Of a stretch of 40,576 nucleotides of DNA, positions 1-8,991 are shown piece by piece. The notes beneath the pieces are model-generated. The model was not told the DNA's origin and searched no databases. It worked only from the letters and a program-made list of their open reading frames with translations. Positions within the stretch are counted from its first letter, which is position 1, and each line of letters starts with the position of its first letter. The translations under genes and the position numbers were made by a program. The stretch is from Paraglaciecola mesophila KMM 241 (GTDB lineage: Bacteria; Pseudomonadota; Gammaproteobacteria; Enterobacterales; Alteromonadaceae), in the NCBI RefSeq assembly GCF_000315015.1, contig NZ_BAEP01000058.1, positions 1 to 40,576 of the forward strand. Reading direction: 5' to 3'.

Positions 1-68
1 TTTTTTTTGGGGAACACACATAAACTAAAACACACACAACATATGACCGAAGAACATGCTATTAGTTC
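1..68 (-). ncRNA. Array unit 1 (partial): variable-segment small RNA
   Basis: GAACTA is at 68-63, the variable segment at 62-49 reads ATAGCATGTTCTTC (14 nt, one shorter than the others), and GGTCATAT and the G/U-rich core follow. The terminator, if present, lies beyond the window start. This unit has the clearest promoter on the minus strand: ATGACA (101-96), an 18-nt spacer, and TATATT (77-72). That puts the start of transcription inside GAACTA, so the variable segment would be close to the 5' end of the RNA. Confidence 0.65.
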
Positions 69-71
69 AAA

Positions 72-101
72 AATATAAAATTTCTCTGTGATAGGTGTCA
101 T
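72..101 (-). promoter_or_regulatory. Sigma-70-like promoter of array unit 1
   Basis: On the minus strand, ATGACA (five of six matches to TTGACA) is followed after 18 nt by TATATT (five of six matches to TATAAT). The predicted start is about 7 nt downstream, at 66-65 within GAACTA. Units 7 and 8 have a -10-like hexamer at the same distance; units 2-6 have only weak AT-rich matches there. Confidence 0.5.
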
Positions 102-202
102 ATTGGCGGTGAAGAACACAATTTGAGAGCAATTGACGAAAAATATCAAAGCTGATAATGATTAGAACAGTAAAAAACGTTCTTATTGGCATTTTTATGG
201 GT

Positions 203-305
203 AAAAAAAAGCCCGGCCAAAAAGCCGGGCTAAATAGTTTAATAAGGGAACACACATAAACTAAAACACACGCTAAATATGACCCATGTAATCTCAATTT
301 AGTTC
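203..305 (-). ncRNA. Array unit 2: variable-segment small RNA
   Basis: A 103-nt unit. GAACTA 305-300; variable segment 299-285 AATTGAGATTACATG; GGTCATATTTAGC; G/U-rich core; TAAACTA; terminator hairpin 230-211 with a GCCCGGC/GCCGGGC stem; T8 at 210-203. The 40 nt upstream of GAACTA (AGTACCGATAGTTA, then a T-rich run and GCATTTTTGTTT) are nearly identical to those of unit 3, but the 15-nt variable segments share only 6 of 15 positions. Confidence 0.75.
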
Positions 306-457
306 AAACAAAAATGCAAAAAAGTAAATTATTTAACTATCGGTACTAAATTGCAGATGAGAGCAGGCTGTTTGCCAACTAATCAGTCAACGGTAGCGTC
401 TGTTCTTTGCCCTAAATTTGCGCATTGCGCCCTTTCCCTAAGGACTTTTCATTGGTC

Positions 458-560
458 AAAAAAAAGCCCGACTAAAGAGCCGGGCTAAACTAGTTTAATC
501 GGGAACACACATAAACTAAAACACACACTAGATATGACCGGCGTGTTCCGTCTTTAGTTC
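458..560 (-). ncRNA. Array unit 3: variable-segment small RNA
   Basis: A 103-nt unit. GAACTA 560-555; variable segment 554-540 AAGACGGAACACGCC; GGTCATAT; core; TAAACTAGTTTA; hairpin 485-466; T8 465-458. The stem would hold an A.C mismatch if read on the plus strand but a G.U pair on the minus strand, which supports minus-strand transcription. The variable segment is close to that of unit 4 (both hold CGGAACAC), suggesting a recent duplication. Confidence 0.78.
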
Positions 561-697
561 AAACAAAAATGCAAAAAAATAAATTACGTAACTATCGGTA
601 CTTGACCAATCCCTTCTGTTTGTTATTTAAAGATGAGGGGACTAGCGGCTAGCGTCTGATTCGCTTGAGGTCTGCAAATGTGACGTGCTTTTAGGTC

Positions 698-800
698 AAA
701 AAAAAGCCCGGCTAAAGAGCCGGGCTAAACTAGTTTAATCGGGAACACACATAAACTAAAACACACGCTACATATGACCGGTGTGTTCCGTAATTAGTTC
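698..800 (-). ncRNA. Array unit 4: variable-segment small RNA
   Basis: A 103-nt unit. GAACTA 800-795; variable segment 794-780 ATTACGGAACACACC; GGTCATAT; core; TAAACTAGTTTA; hairpin 725-706 with eight perfect base pairs; T8 705-698. Its upstream DNA differs from that of units 2 and 3, although its body is almost the same as unit 3. Confidence 0.75.
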
Positions 801-947
801 ACAAAAAGATCAAAAAAAATTAATTGGCGAGTTCAGGCTGTAAAAAATTCAGCTATTACGCTGGAGGCATTAAGCAAATAGCGAAATCAGTTCAGACAAG
901 GTTTAGATGAGCGAAAATTGGATTTGCTATGCGATTTTATTGCGGGT

Positions 948-1050
948 AAAAAAAAGCCCAGCTAAAGAGCTGGGCCAAATAGTTTATTCAGGAAACACAT
1001 ATAAACTAAAACACACACCAAATATGACCAACATATCCTTTATTTAGTTC
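948..1050 (-). ncRNA. Array unit 5: variable-segment small RNA
   Basis: A 103-nt unit. GAACTA 1050-1045; variable segment 1044-1030 AATAAAGGATATGTT; GGTCATAT; core with one change (TATATGTG for TATGTGTG); TAAACTA; hairpin 975-956 with stem GCCCAGCT/AGCTGGGC, a compensatory pair change relative to units 2 and 4; T8 955-948. The variable segment happens to contain AAAGGATATG, a Shine-Dalgarno-like string plus ATG, but no matching open frame is kept in other units. Confidence 0.75.
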
Positions 1051-1201
1051 ACTAAAAAGATTAAAAATATAATTATTTATCGATTGGTATGAAATTGGCG
1101 CGAATTTAATACAAAACAAGTCCGTTGGAGACAGTATTGAGGGTAGGTATTAGCGGTAAATGTTCAGCGTGATTGGCATTTATCCTAATTTTATTTAGGT
1201 C

Positions 1202-1303
1202 AAAAAAAAGCCCGACTAAAAGTCGGGCCAAATAGTTTAGTCGGAAAACACACATAAACTAAAACACACGCTAAATATGACCGTGAATATCGAAAAATAG
1301 TTC
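1202..1303 (-). ncRNA. Array unit 6: variable-segment small RNA
   Basis: A 102-nt unit. GAACTA 1303-1298; variable segment 1297-1283 TTTTTCGATATTCAC; GGTCATAT; core; TAAACTA; hairpin 1228-1210 with stem GCCCGACT/AGTCGGGC, another compensatory variant; T8 1209-1202. GAACTA is preceded by GG instead of TT, so only GAACTA itself is constant. Confidence 0.75.
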
Positions 1304-1619
1304 CCAAATAAATAACAAAAATTGAATTTATTGGTCGTTAGTACTAATTTAGAGGCCTGGAGGCTGTTTTTATCATCAAACGCAGGTTTATTTGAGATAG
1401 TTAGTATACCGGAATCGTGACGTAGTGAGTTCAGTTAATACTGCAGCTGCGTGTCTTTGCTTTGTGCATCTTGGGTTACCCAGAAGTACTTTAATTACAA
1501 TGGTTTTTGATCGCGAAAGAATCCAACAGGCCTAATAGGCTAGGTCACCAAGCAATAACGAAGGGTAGGAAACGCAAAAGAGTTTGAACGGGAATCAAGG
1601 TAAGATATAAATACTAGGC

Positions 1620-1716
1620 AAAAAAAAGCCCAACCAGAAGTTGGGCTAAAAATTTCGGAAACACACATAAACTAAAACACACGCTAATTATGACCTTAGG
1701 TACTGCCAGTTAGTTC
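1620..1716 (-). ncRNA. Array unit 7: variable-segment small RNA
   Basis: A 97-nt unit. GAACTA 1716-1711; variable segment 1710-1696 ACTGGCAGTACCTAA; GGTCATAATTAGC; core; hairpin 1646-1628 with stem GCCCAAC/GTTGGGC; T8 1627-1620. The TAAACTA between core and terminator seen in units 2-6 is missing. A -10-like TATATT (1727-1722) places the start of transcription in GAACTA. Confidence 0.72.
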
Positions 1717-2006
1717 AAACAAATATACAAAAAATTATAAAAGGTAGTCGGCAACACTTACAACGCGTCCCACGGCGTGTTTTTGATTAAAAATTCTGGT
1801 CACAGCAAAAGCTAACACTCGCCCCATCCAACATTATAAAGAGTTGGATTCTGGTCCCGCTTACCACTAGTGCTTCTTACTAACAGTTCGTTAGTGGCAG
1901 CTTGTACCATTCAGAGCAGCGAAAACGAAGTAAACATGTGGAACCGAATGGCGCCTAAGTAAAAGCTTTGGGCCTATAAGTGCAAAAATAAAGATAAAAA
2001 AAGAGC

Positions 2007-2102
2007 AAAAAAAAGCCCAACAAAATGTTGGGCTAAAAAATTTTGGAAACACACATAAACTAAAACACACACAGGTAAGAGTCGACCGCGGATGAATAGT
2101 TC
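2007..2102 (-). ncRNA. Array unit 8: divergent variable-segment small RNA
   Basis: A 96-nt unit. GAACTA 2102-2097, the core and the hairpin 2033-2015 (stem GCCCAACA/TGTTGGGC, T8 2014-2007) are kept. GGTCATAT is not: after TTCATCCGC comes GGTCGACTCTTACCT, and GAACTA-to-core spacing is 26 nt instead of 28. TAAACTA is also missing, as in unit 7. A TACACT -10-like box lies at 2115-2110. This is the outermost unit and may be a decayed or specialised copy. Confidence 0.65.
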
Positions 2103-2257
2103 AATTGTGAGTGTAATTTTTGTTATCTGTTTAAAAGGTAGGGAGATTTAATTCTCATACTTACCATCGTCATGTCGATCGGGTTAGTATAGGCATTCAT
2201 TGGGTGCGAATGAATCAACACTTGTGCTTCCTCTATAACTTTTGACGAGAGTGACGT

Positions 2258-2929
2258 ATGTCTCGTAATGTGTACCTTCATCTAAAGTCCAGTCGAATTA
2301 AGCTCGGTCGATTCAAGCTTGGTCGAATTTTACTGCTGGCAGCTTCCATCTTTTGTCTGTCCAGTTGCACCACAACGCCACCAAAGAACATCAGTAATAT
2401 TTGTGAAATATTTTTTGAAAAGCGCGATTGGTTTGATGCCGCTGACGACATGACGGAAAAGTGGGGCGTACCCATGCATGTGCCTATGGCAATGATGTAT
2501 CAGGAAAGTTCGTTTCGAGCAGATGCCTTGCCTCCAAAAGACTATGTGTTTTTCGGTTTAATTCCTTGGGGGCGAGTGAGCAGCGCTTACGGTTACTCTC
2601 AAGCTAAAACTCCGACGTGGGCTGATTATACGCGCGAGACAGGAAATGGATGGGCGAGCCGAGAAGATTTTGACGACGCCATGGATTTCATGGGGTGGTT
2701 TATCAGTAAAACTAACAAAATTAACCGCGTTTCAAAATGGGACGCTGAGCTGCAATATTTGAATTACCATGAAGGATGGGGCGGTTATAAACGCAAAAGC
2801 TATCGTAAAAAACGCTGGTTACAAAAGGTCGCCAAAACCGTTAAGGCGCGCTCATTGCGTTACGCAACTCAACTTAAGGGCTGCCGTAAAGAGTTAGAGA
2901 AAGGCTGGTTTATGCGTTTGTTTACCTAA
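2258..2929 (+). CDS. Lipoprotein with lytic-transglycosylase (SLT)-like domain
   Basis: A predicted outer-membrane-anchored peptidoglycan lytic enzyme of 223 residues. The basic N-terminus is followed by a hydrophobic stretch (about 22-36) and a lipobox LSSC with Cys37. The mature part has the SLT hallmarks: MMYQESSF with the presumed catalytic Glu83, then GYSQ at 112-115 in place of the common GLMQ, and YLNYHEGWGG near 167-176. It sits alone, divergent from the small-RNA array, with 155 nt between the last array unit and its start. Family assignment rests on the ES and GYSQ motifs; the substrate is inferred from the SLT fold family. Confidence 0.8.
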   Translation: MSRNVYLHLKSSRIKLGRFKLGRILLLAASIFCLSSCTTTPPKNISNICEIFFEKRDWFDAADDMTEKWGVPMHVPMAMMYQESSFRADALPPKDYVFFGLIPWGRVSSAYGYSQAKTPTWADYTRETGNGWASREDFDDAMDFMGWFISKTNKINRVSKWDAELQYLNYHEGWGGYKRKSYRKKRWLQKVAKTVKARSLRYATQLKGCRKELEKGWFMRLFT

Positions 2930-2986
2930 CAATAAATGTTATCCACATAACTTGGAGTATTTAAAATTAACGGCAATGCCGCAGTA

Positions 2987-3307
2987 ATGGAATATATTCT
3001 TAATACCCAAGAAGACAAGCGTGAGCGGCTGCTAAAAGTCATGACCTGCATTGAGCAGTGTGCGCCTCTTGCTAGTCTTTCTATGGATTATAATATGCCC
3101 ACGTTTAGAACAGAGCAAGGCTGGATATCCGTCGCTAATCAAAAGCATTATTTGTCGGTTTATACTTGCCAAGCCGAACACATTGCGGCTTACAAAATGC
3201 TTTACCCTAAACAAAAAACTGGAAAGGGCTGCATAAACTTCTCAGATAAAGATGCAATTGATTTCGCAGCGCTGACCGACGTTATTAACAATGCACTGAG
3301 CGAATAA
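2987..3307 (+). CDS. DUF1801 (YdhG-like) domain protein
   Basis: A 106-residue cytoplasmic protein resembling the DUF1801 family: an N-terminal helix, the segment MDYNMPTFRTEQGWISVANQ (about 33-52), a YLSVYTC strand, then GKGCINFSDKDAIDF near the C-terminus, a glycine-lysine plus phenylalanine pattern typical of the family. The biochemical role of these proteins is not established. No strong Shine-Dalgarno sequence is seen before the ATG. It follows the lipoprotein gene by 57 nt on the same strand and may be read with it. Confidence 0.65.
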   Translation: MEYILNTQEDKRERLLKVMTCIEQCAPLASLSMDYNMPTFRTEQGWISVANQKHYLSVYTCQAEHIAAYKMLYPKQKTGKGCINFSDKDAIDFAALTDVINNALSE

Positions 3308-3347
3308 ACTCCTAGGCCTCGCGCCATAAACATTACTCTTCGCGTTC

Positions 3348-3404
3348 TATACCAACTCCATTAAATAATTAGCCACTCAGCGAAAATTTAATGGAATTGG
3401 TATA
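3348..3404. repeat. Palindromic intergenic element (57 bp)
   Basis: Imperfect inverted repeat with arms TATACCAACTCCATTAAAT and ATTTAATGGAATTGGTATA around a 19-nt centre. It lies in the otherwise empty 331-nt gap before the acyl-CoA synthetase gene. Such TATACCAAT-ended palindromes recur in intergenic DNA of Alteromonas and Vibrio relatives, but only one copy is visible here. It could be a non-autonomous mobile remnant or a transcript-processing hairpin. Confidence 0.6.
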
Positions 3405-3638
3405 AGTTCACGCGGCCATTGAGATTCTTTACTAGCTGTAACGCTCAATCACCTCTGAGCAGGCACTGCTTATTCGCCATTCACTTTATATATACCCTCC
3501 CATTTGAAATGCTGATGCAAACCAAAGCCTTGCTTAGGTTATCCTGCTTATACTGTCGATTTATTAATCAAACCTTGGGTCTTGATAGAATTGCTTGAGG
3601 CAATGAAGGGGAAGATATACCAAGGATAGGAGAAGCGA

Positions 3639-5186
3639 ATGTCAGGCCATTTTCATTTAGCGGGTGAACAAGTAAAGCGTGAAGACATGTTATCCCGAGC
3701 GAGAAAAATTGCTCAAATGCTGCAAAACAAAGGGGTGTCTACTGGTGATGTGATTACCATTTTACTGCGTAACGATACTACGCTTTACGAGGTCGTCGAA
3801 GCATGTCGCTATGTAGGAGCTTATTATGTCACTTTAAATTGGCATGGCACCCAAGCTGAATTAATGCCCATCCTTAGTGATAGCGGCGCGAAAGTATTAG
3901 TAGGGCACAGTAATTTACTGGATCAATTTACGCAACCGCTACCTCCAGACTTAGCCGTCTTAGTGGTTGATACGCCAGACGTTATCAATCAACGCTACGC
4001 AAAGTCCGATGTGCTTCCCACAACAAAAAGTTCGACTGACGATAGGCTCAGCGCAACTGCCCATTGGGAACGCTTGACCGCAGTGCTGCGTGATACCCCT
4101 GAAATCGAAAGTCAGCCTGAGCGCTTTAGGGGCATGTTTTCATATACATCCGGAAGTACAGGGCAACCAAAGGGCATTAAACGCGAATACGATGAACAAA
4201 GACCCGATCCTTACACTGTCTTTGCTGGCCTAGCAAAGGCGCTTATGCAATTAGACAGCGGTGATCGCTTCTATATAGCAGCGCCGCTTTACCACAGTGC
4301 CCCACATGCATTGACACTATGCTGCCTGGCGGCAGGAAACGTAACTGTATTTATCGAGCCTAAATTTGATCCAGAGCGCTTTTTAGCCGATGTGCAGCAG
4401 CACAAAATAACCCATACCTACATAGTGCCTACTATGATGATCCGCTTGTTAAAGCTGCCACAAGAGGTACGTGAAAAATACGATGTGTCGAGTTTACGGT
4501 ACGCGTTATCCACGGGATCGGCTTGGCCTGTTGATGTTAAGCAAGGCATGATTGATTGGTTCGGGCCGATATTTTTTGAGTCCTATGGTGCCAGTGAATT
4601 AGGTTTTATGACGTTAATTTCATCTGAAGAGTCGTTGGCGAAACCCGGCTCAGTAGGTAAAGCCATAGCAGGCGGTTCGATCATTATTCTGGATGATGCT
4701 ATGCAGCCAGTACCTATAGGAGAGTCGGGCTCTATTTACGTGCATTTGCCTATGTTTGGGCCGTTTAAATACACCAATACGCAGGGGACGCTCGATGGCC
4801 TACATTATCAAAATTACACCACTCTCGGTGATATGGGCTATTTAGATGACGAAGGATACTTGTTCATCAACGATCGTAAGAAAGACATGATCATATCTGG
4901 CGGCGCGAATATATTCCCCGCCGAAATAGAGGCTGTTCTTATTCATATGCCGCAAATAGCTGATTGCGCAATCTTCGGTATTCCTGACAGTGAATTTGGC
5001 GAAATGATAGTGCTAGCGGCTCAATGTCAGCCAGGCCAACACTTAGACATAGCACAAGTATGTGAGTTTTTAGACGGGCGTATCGCGCGTTTCAAATGGC
5101 CTAAAAAACTAGATATACATGATCAATTGCCAAGAGAAGACAGCGGCAAAATATTTAAACAACGCTTACGAGCAGCGTATGTTTAA
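3639..5186 (+). CDS. Acyl-CoA synthetase / AMP-dependent ligase
   Basis: Activates a carboxylic acid, probably a fatty acid, with ATP and CoA. The 515-residue protein has the ANL-family motifs in order: YTSGSTGQPKG (169-179, phosphate-binding loop), YGASEL (316-321), GDMGYLDDEGYLFINDRKKD (398-417), ISGGANIFPAEIE (419-431), and the C-terminal PREDSGK with the presumed catalytic Lys504. An AGGAG Shine-Dalgarno precedes the ATG. The gene is convergent with the TetR gene, their stop codons overlapping by four bases. The neighbouring dienoyl-CoA isomerase and reductase suggest it feeds unsaturated or unusual fatty acids into beta-oxidation. The exact substrate cannot be read from the sequence. Confidence 0.88.
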   Translation: MSGHFHLAGEQVKREDMLSRARKIAQMLQNKGVSTGDVITILLRNDTTLYEVVEACRYVGAYYVTLNWHGTQAELMPILSDSGAKVLVGHSNLLDQFTQPLPPDLAVLVVDTPDVINQRYAKSDVLPTTKSSTDDRLSATAHWERLTAVLRDTPEIESQPERFRGMFSYTSGSTGQPKGIKREYDEQRPDPYTVFAGLAKALMQLDSGDRFYIAAPLYHSAPHALTLCCLAAGNVTVFIEPKFDPERFLADVQQHKITHTYIVPTMMIRLLKLPQEVREKYDVSSLRYALSTGSAWPVDVKQGMIDWFGPIFFESYGASELGFMTLISSEESLAKPGSVGKAIAGGSIIILDDAMQPVPIGESGSIYVHLPMFGPFKYTNTQGTLDGLHYQNYTTLGDMGYLDDEGYLFINDRKKDMIISGGANIFPAEIEAVLIHMPQIADCAIFGIPDSEFGEMIVLAAQCQPGQHLDIAQVCEFLDGRIARFKWPKKLDIHDQLPREDSGKIFKQRLRAAYV

Positions 5187-5809
5187 TCGGGCTCGCGGAT
5201 AAACAAATTGACTGCGCAAGTGCACATTTCTTCGATATGACTGCGATCAGCGTATATGCCATCTATTAATAAGCGTGCGATGCCGTGCATCGTGCCCCAG
5301 GTGACTTGGGCAAGACGAAGGGTATCTTCTTGTGGTGACATTAAACCCTGCTCTTGCCATTTTTTGGTCATTTCAACTTGGCGCTGAAAGCTAGGGTAAG
5401 CAATGGCGCGCAGATCTTTAGTCGCGCTGTTCTGCTTCCATATTGTGCGGCCAAACATCAGGTCGTACATTTCAGGATTTTCAGCGGCGTAGCCAATGTA
5501 GCTTTGAAAAAACTGATGATATTTTTCTCGGTTACTGATGTCGGTTTGCGCCAAAATACGCTCTGCATTGCTATGCCAATGATCAAAACCTTCTTGAGCG
5601 ATGGCGCACAGCAGTTCATTTTTATCTTTAAAATGATGGTAGGGCGCCGTGCGCGAAACACCCACTCGGTCCGCCAATTTGCGCAGAGAAAGGCCTTCAA
5701 TGCCCGATTCGCTGAGCATGGCTTTTGCTGCTTCAAGCAAACTAGAGCGAAGGTCGCCGTGATGATAGCTGCCTTTGATGGTAGCTTTTTTAGATGTTGT
5801 ATTTTGCAT
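5183..5809 (-). CDS. TetR/AcrR-family transcriptional regulator
   Basis: A 208-residue regulator. The N-terminal helix-turn-helix spans about 15-62, with the typical LSLRKLADRVGVSRTAPYHH recognition region followed by FKDKNELL. The C-terminal half is the variable ligand-binding domain and contains a Trp/Met-rich core. It is divergent from the dienoyl-CoA isomerase gene, and two near-identical 13-bp palindromes lie between the two starts, so autoregulation and control of the isomerase/FadH operon are likely. The inducer is inferred to be an acyl-CoA or fatty acid from the target genes. Confidence 0.88.
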   Translation of the reverse strand: MQNTTSKKATIKGSYHHGDLRSSLLEAAKAMLSESGIEGLSLRKLADRVGVSRTAPYHHFKDKNELLCAIAQEGFDHWHSNAERILAQTDISNREKYHQFFQSYIGYAAENPEMYDLMFGRTIWKQNSATKDLRAIAYPSFQRQVEMTKKWQEQGLMSPQEDTLRLAQVTWGTMHGIARLLIDGIYADRSHIEEMCTCAVNLFIREPD

Positions 5810-5830
5810 AATGATAATTTACCACACATC

Positions 5831-5843
5831 TTGACAGCGTCAA
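5831..5843. promoter_or_regulatory. Predicted TetR operator 1
   Basis: The palindrome TTGACAGCGTCAA overlaps the -35 box of the rightward promoter. Read on the minus strand it is TTGACGCTGTCAA, matching operator 2 at 11 of 13 positions. The placement means a bound repressor would block RNA polymerase. Confidence 0.6.
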
Positions 5844-5859
5844 AATAAGACTTTATCTT
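5831..5859 (+). promoter_or_regulatory. Sigma-70 promoter for the isomerase/FadH operon
   Basis: A perfect -35 TTGACA (5831-5836), a 17-nt spacer and -10 TATCTT (5854-5859) read toward the isomerase gene. On the other strand a TTGACG/AATTAT pair with an 18-nt spacer could drive the TetR gene. Confidence 0.65.
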
Positions 5860-5870
5860 GACGTTGTCTA
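5858..5870. promoter_or_regulatory. Predicted TetR operator 2
   Basis: TTGACGTTGTCTA overlaps the end of the rightward -10 box. Its sequence and its 27-nt offset from operator 1 suggest two dimers binding the shared promoter region. Confidence 0.55.
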
Positions 5871-5955
5871 GTTTAACTGGCTGATGGGCGTGAAATCGTT
5901 TTTCACGAGAAAACGCGCTAATTAGCAACCTAAAATCCGTAAAATGGAGAATAAC

Positions 5956-6819
5956 GTGTCTGATTTAGATTTTTCAAAGCTGGAAACCTTGAGTGTCAGT
6001 ATTGACCAACATATCGCTCATATTCAGTTGTCTCGCCCCGAAGCATTGAACAGTATGATCCCTATATTTTGGCATGAGCTGCCGGCCACCGTTCGCAAAA
6101 TTGATGAACAGTCAGCAGCGCGTGTCATTGTTATTTCCTCGCAAGGCAAACATTTTAGCGCAGGCATGGACTTGTCAGTTTTTACCCAAATGGGTAAGGA
6201 CTTTGTAGGCGAGCCTGCCCGTCGAGGTGAGCGAATGCGTCGCATGGTGCTAGAACTTCAAGACAGTTTTAATGCTCTAGAATCAGTTCGCATGCCCGTA
6301 TTAGTCGCTATGCAGGGCGGTGTCATTGGCGGAGCAGTTGACATGGTTTGCGCAGCAGACAGTCGTTACTGCACTGAAGATACTTACTTCACCATTAAAG
6401 AAACTGAAATTGGCATGACCGCAGATGTGGGCACGCTGCAGCGTTTACCGCATCTTATTCCTCAGGGCTTGGTGCGTGAACTGGCATATACCGGCCGTAA
6501 CATGGGCGCTAAAGAAGCCAAAGAGTCTGGTTTAGTGAATCAAGTATTTGCTGACCAAGAAAGTTTGCTCGCAGGCGTCATGAAAATAGCGGCCAAAATT
6601 GCCAGTAATTCGCCTCTCGCCGTAGCGGGTTGTAAAGAAATGATCAACTACACCCGTGACCATACAGTAGCAGATGCATTGAACTATATGGCTACATGGC
6701 AGACGGGTATGTTTCAAATGCCTGACATTCAAGAAGCCATGAGCGCAGCGCAAGAACGTCGTAAACCCGTTTACGAAGAATTACATAAGAATATCAGTGG
6801 AATGCAGCGTAATAAGTAA
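5956..6819 (+). CDS. Delta3,5-delta2,4-dienoyl-CoA isomerase (crotonase family)
   Basis: Moves double bonds in odd-position unsaturated fatty acyl-CoAs so that beta-oxidation can continue. The crotonase fold is shown by FSAGMDLSVF and GGVIGGAVDMV. The string ADVGTLQRLP is diagnostic of the ECH1 type. The three acidic residues known in rat ECH1 (Asp176, Glu196, Asp204) align with Asp133, Glu153 and Asp161, counting from the upstream ATG at 5944. I prefer the GTG start at 5956 because GGAG at 5946-5949 is correctly spaced from it; the ATG at 5944 has no Shine-Dalgarno. It is followed by the FadH gene 31 nt later, evidently an operon under TetR control. Confidence 0.85.
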   Translation: MSDLDFSKLETLSVSIDQHIAHIQLSRPEALNSMIPIFWHELPATVRKIDEQSAARVIVISSQGKHFSAGMDLSVFTQMGKDFVGEPARRGERMRRMVLELQDSFNALESVRMPVLVAMQGGVIGGAVDMVCAADSRYCTEDTYFTIKETEIGMTADVGTLQRLPHLIPQGLVRELAYTGRNMGAKEAKESGLVNQVFADQESLLAGVMKIAAKIASNSPLAVAGCKEMINYTRDHTVADALNYMATWQTGMFQMPDIQEAMSAAQERRKPVYEELHKNISGMQRNK

Positions 6820-6826
6820 GCGCTGA

Positions 6827-8899
<2,073 letters not shown>

Positions 8900-8937
8900 C
8901 GACGCGATAACAATACTGCGTGATTTACCAAACGCGA

Positions 8938-8975
8938 GCCCCCATTACTGAATTTCAGTAATGGGGGCTTTTTTT
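8938..8975 (+). terminator. Rho-independent terminator after fadH
   Basis: Stem GCCCCCATTACTG/CAGTAATGGGGGC with a short AATT loop, followed by seven T. The complementary strand has only a few T after the stem, so it mainly serves the rightward operon but may also help the convergent LysR gene. Confidence 0.9.
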
Positions 8976-8991
8976 GAGTATTGGTTGGGGA

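Larger units (their letters stand above)
1..2102 (-). repeat. Tandem array of eight small-RNA-like units
   Basis: Eight related units lie head to tail and none holds a credible protein gene. On the minus strand each reads GAACTA, a variable stretch of about 15 nt, GGTCATA, the core GTGTGTTTTAGTTTATGTG, TTCC, then a GC hairpin and exactly eight T. Eight-T tracts start (plus coordinates) at 203, 458, 698, 948, 1202, 1620 and 2007, so the period is 240-255 nt for the inner units and 387-418 nt at the right end. Unit lengths are 103, 103, 103, 103, 102, 97 and 96 nt. Between units lie 134-316 nt of mostly unconserved DNA; only about 40 nt upstream of GAACTA is partly shared. The left end is cut by the window edge. 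Function is unknown. Confidence 0.85.

Noticed and set aside
67-297. 76-residue minus-strand ORF in the array
   Set aside because: It crosses units 1 and 2, including a terminator and the repeated core, and no equivalent frame exists in the other units.
948-1050. Small peptide encoded by unit 5 (Shine-Dalgarno-like AAAGGAT with ATG)
   Set aside because: Other units have stops or no start in the same frame, and the core is conserved as RNA rather than codons.
1-2102. CRISPR array
   Set aside because: The conserved parts are about 100 nt long, each ends in a terminator, the variable part is 15 nt inside the unit, and the period varies from 240 to 418 nt.
1-2102. Integron attC array
   Set aside because: No RYYYAAC/GTTRRRY core pairs bracket the units and no cassette ORFs lie between them. 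The hairpins end in eight T, as terminators do.
1-2102. Retron or diversity-generating retroelement template
   Set aside because: No reverse transcriptase is in the window, and variation in the 15-mers is not limited to adenines.
5458-5928. 156-residue minus-strand ORF over the TetR start and promoter
   Set aside because: It is a shifted frame of the TetR gene and runs through the operator region.
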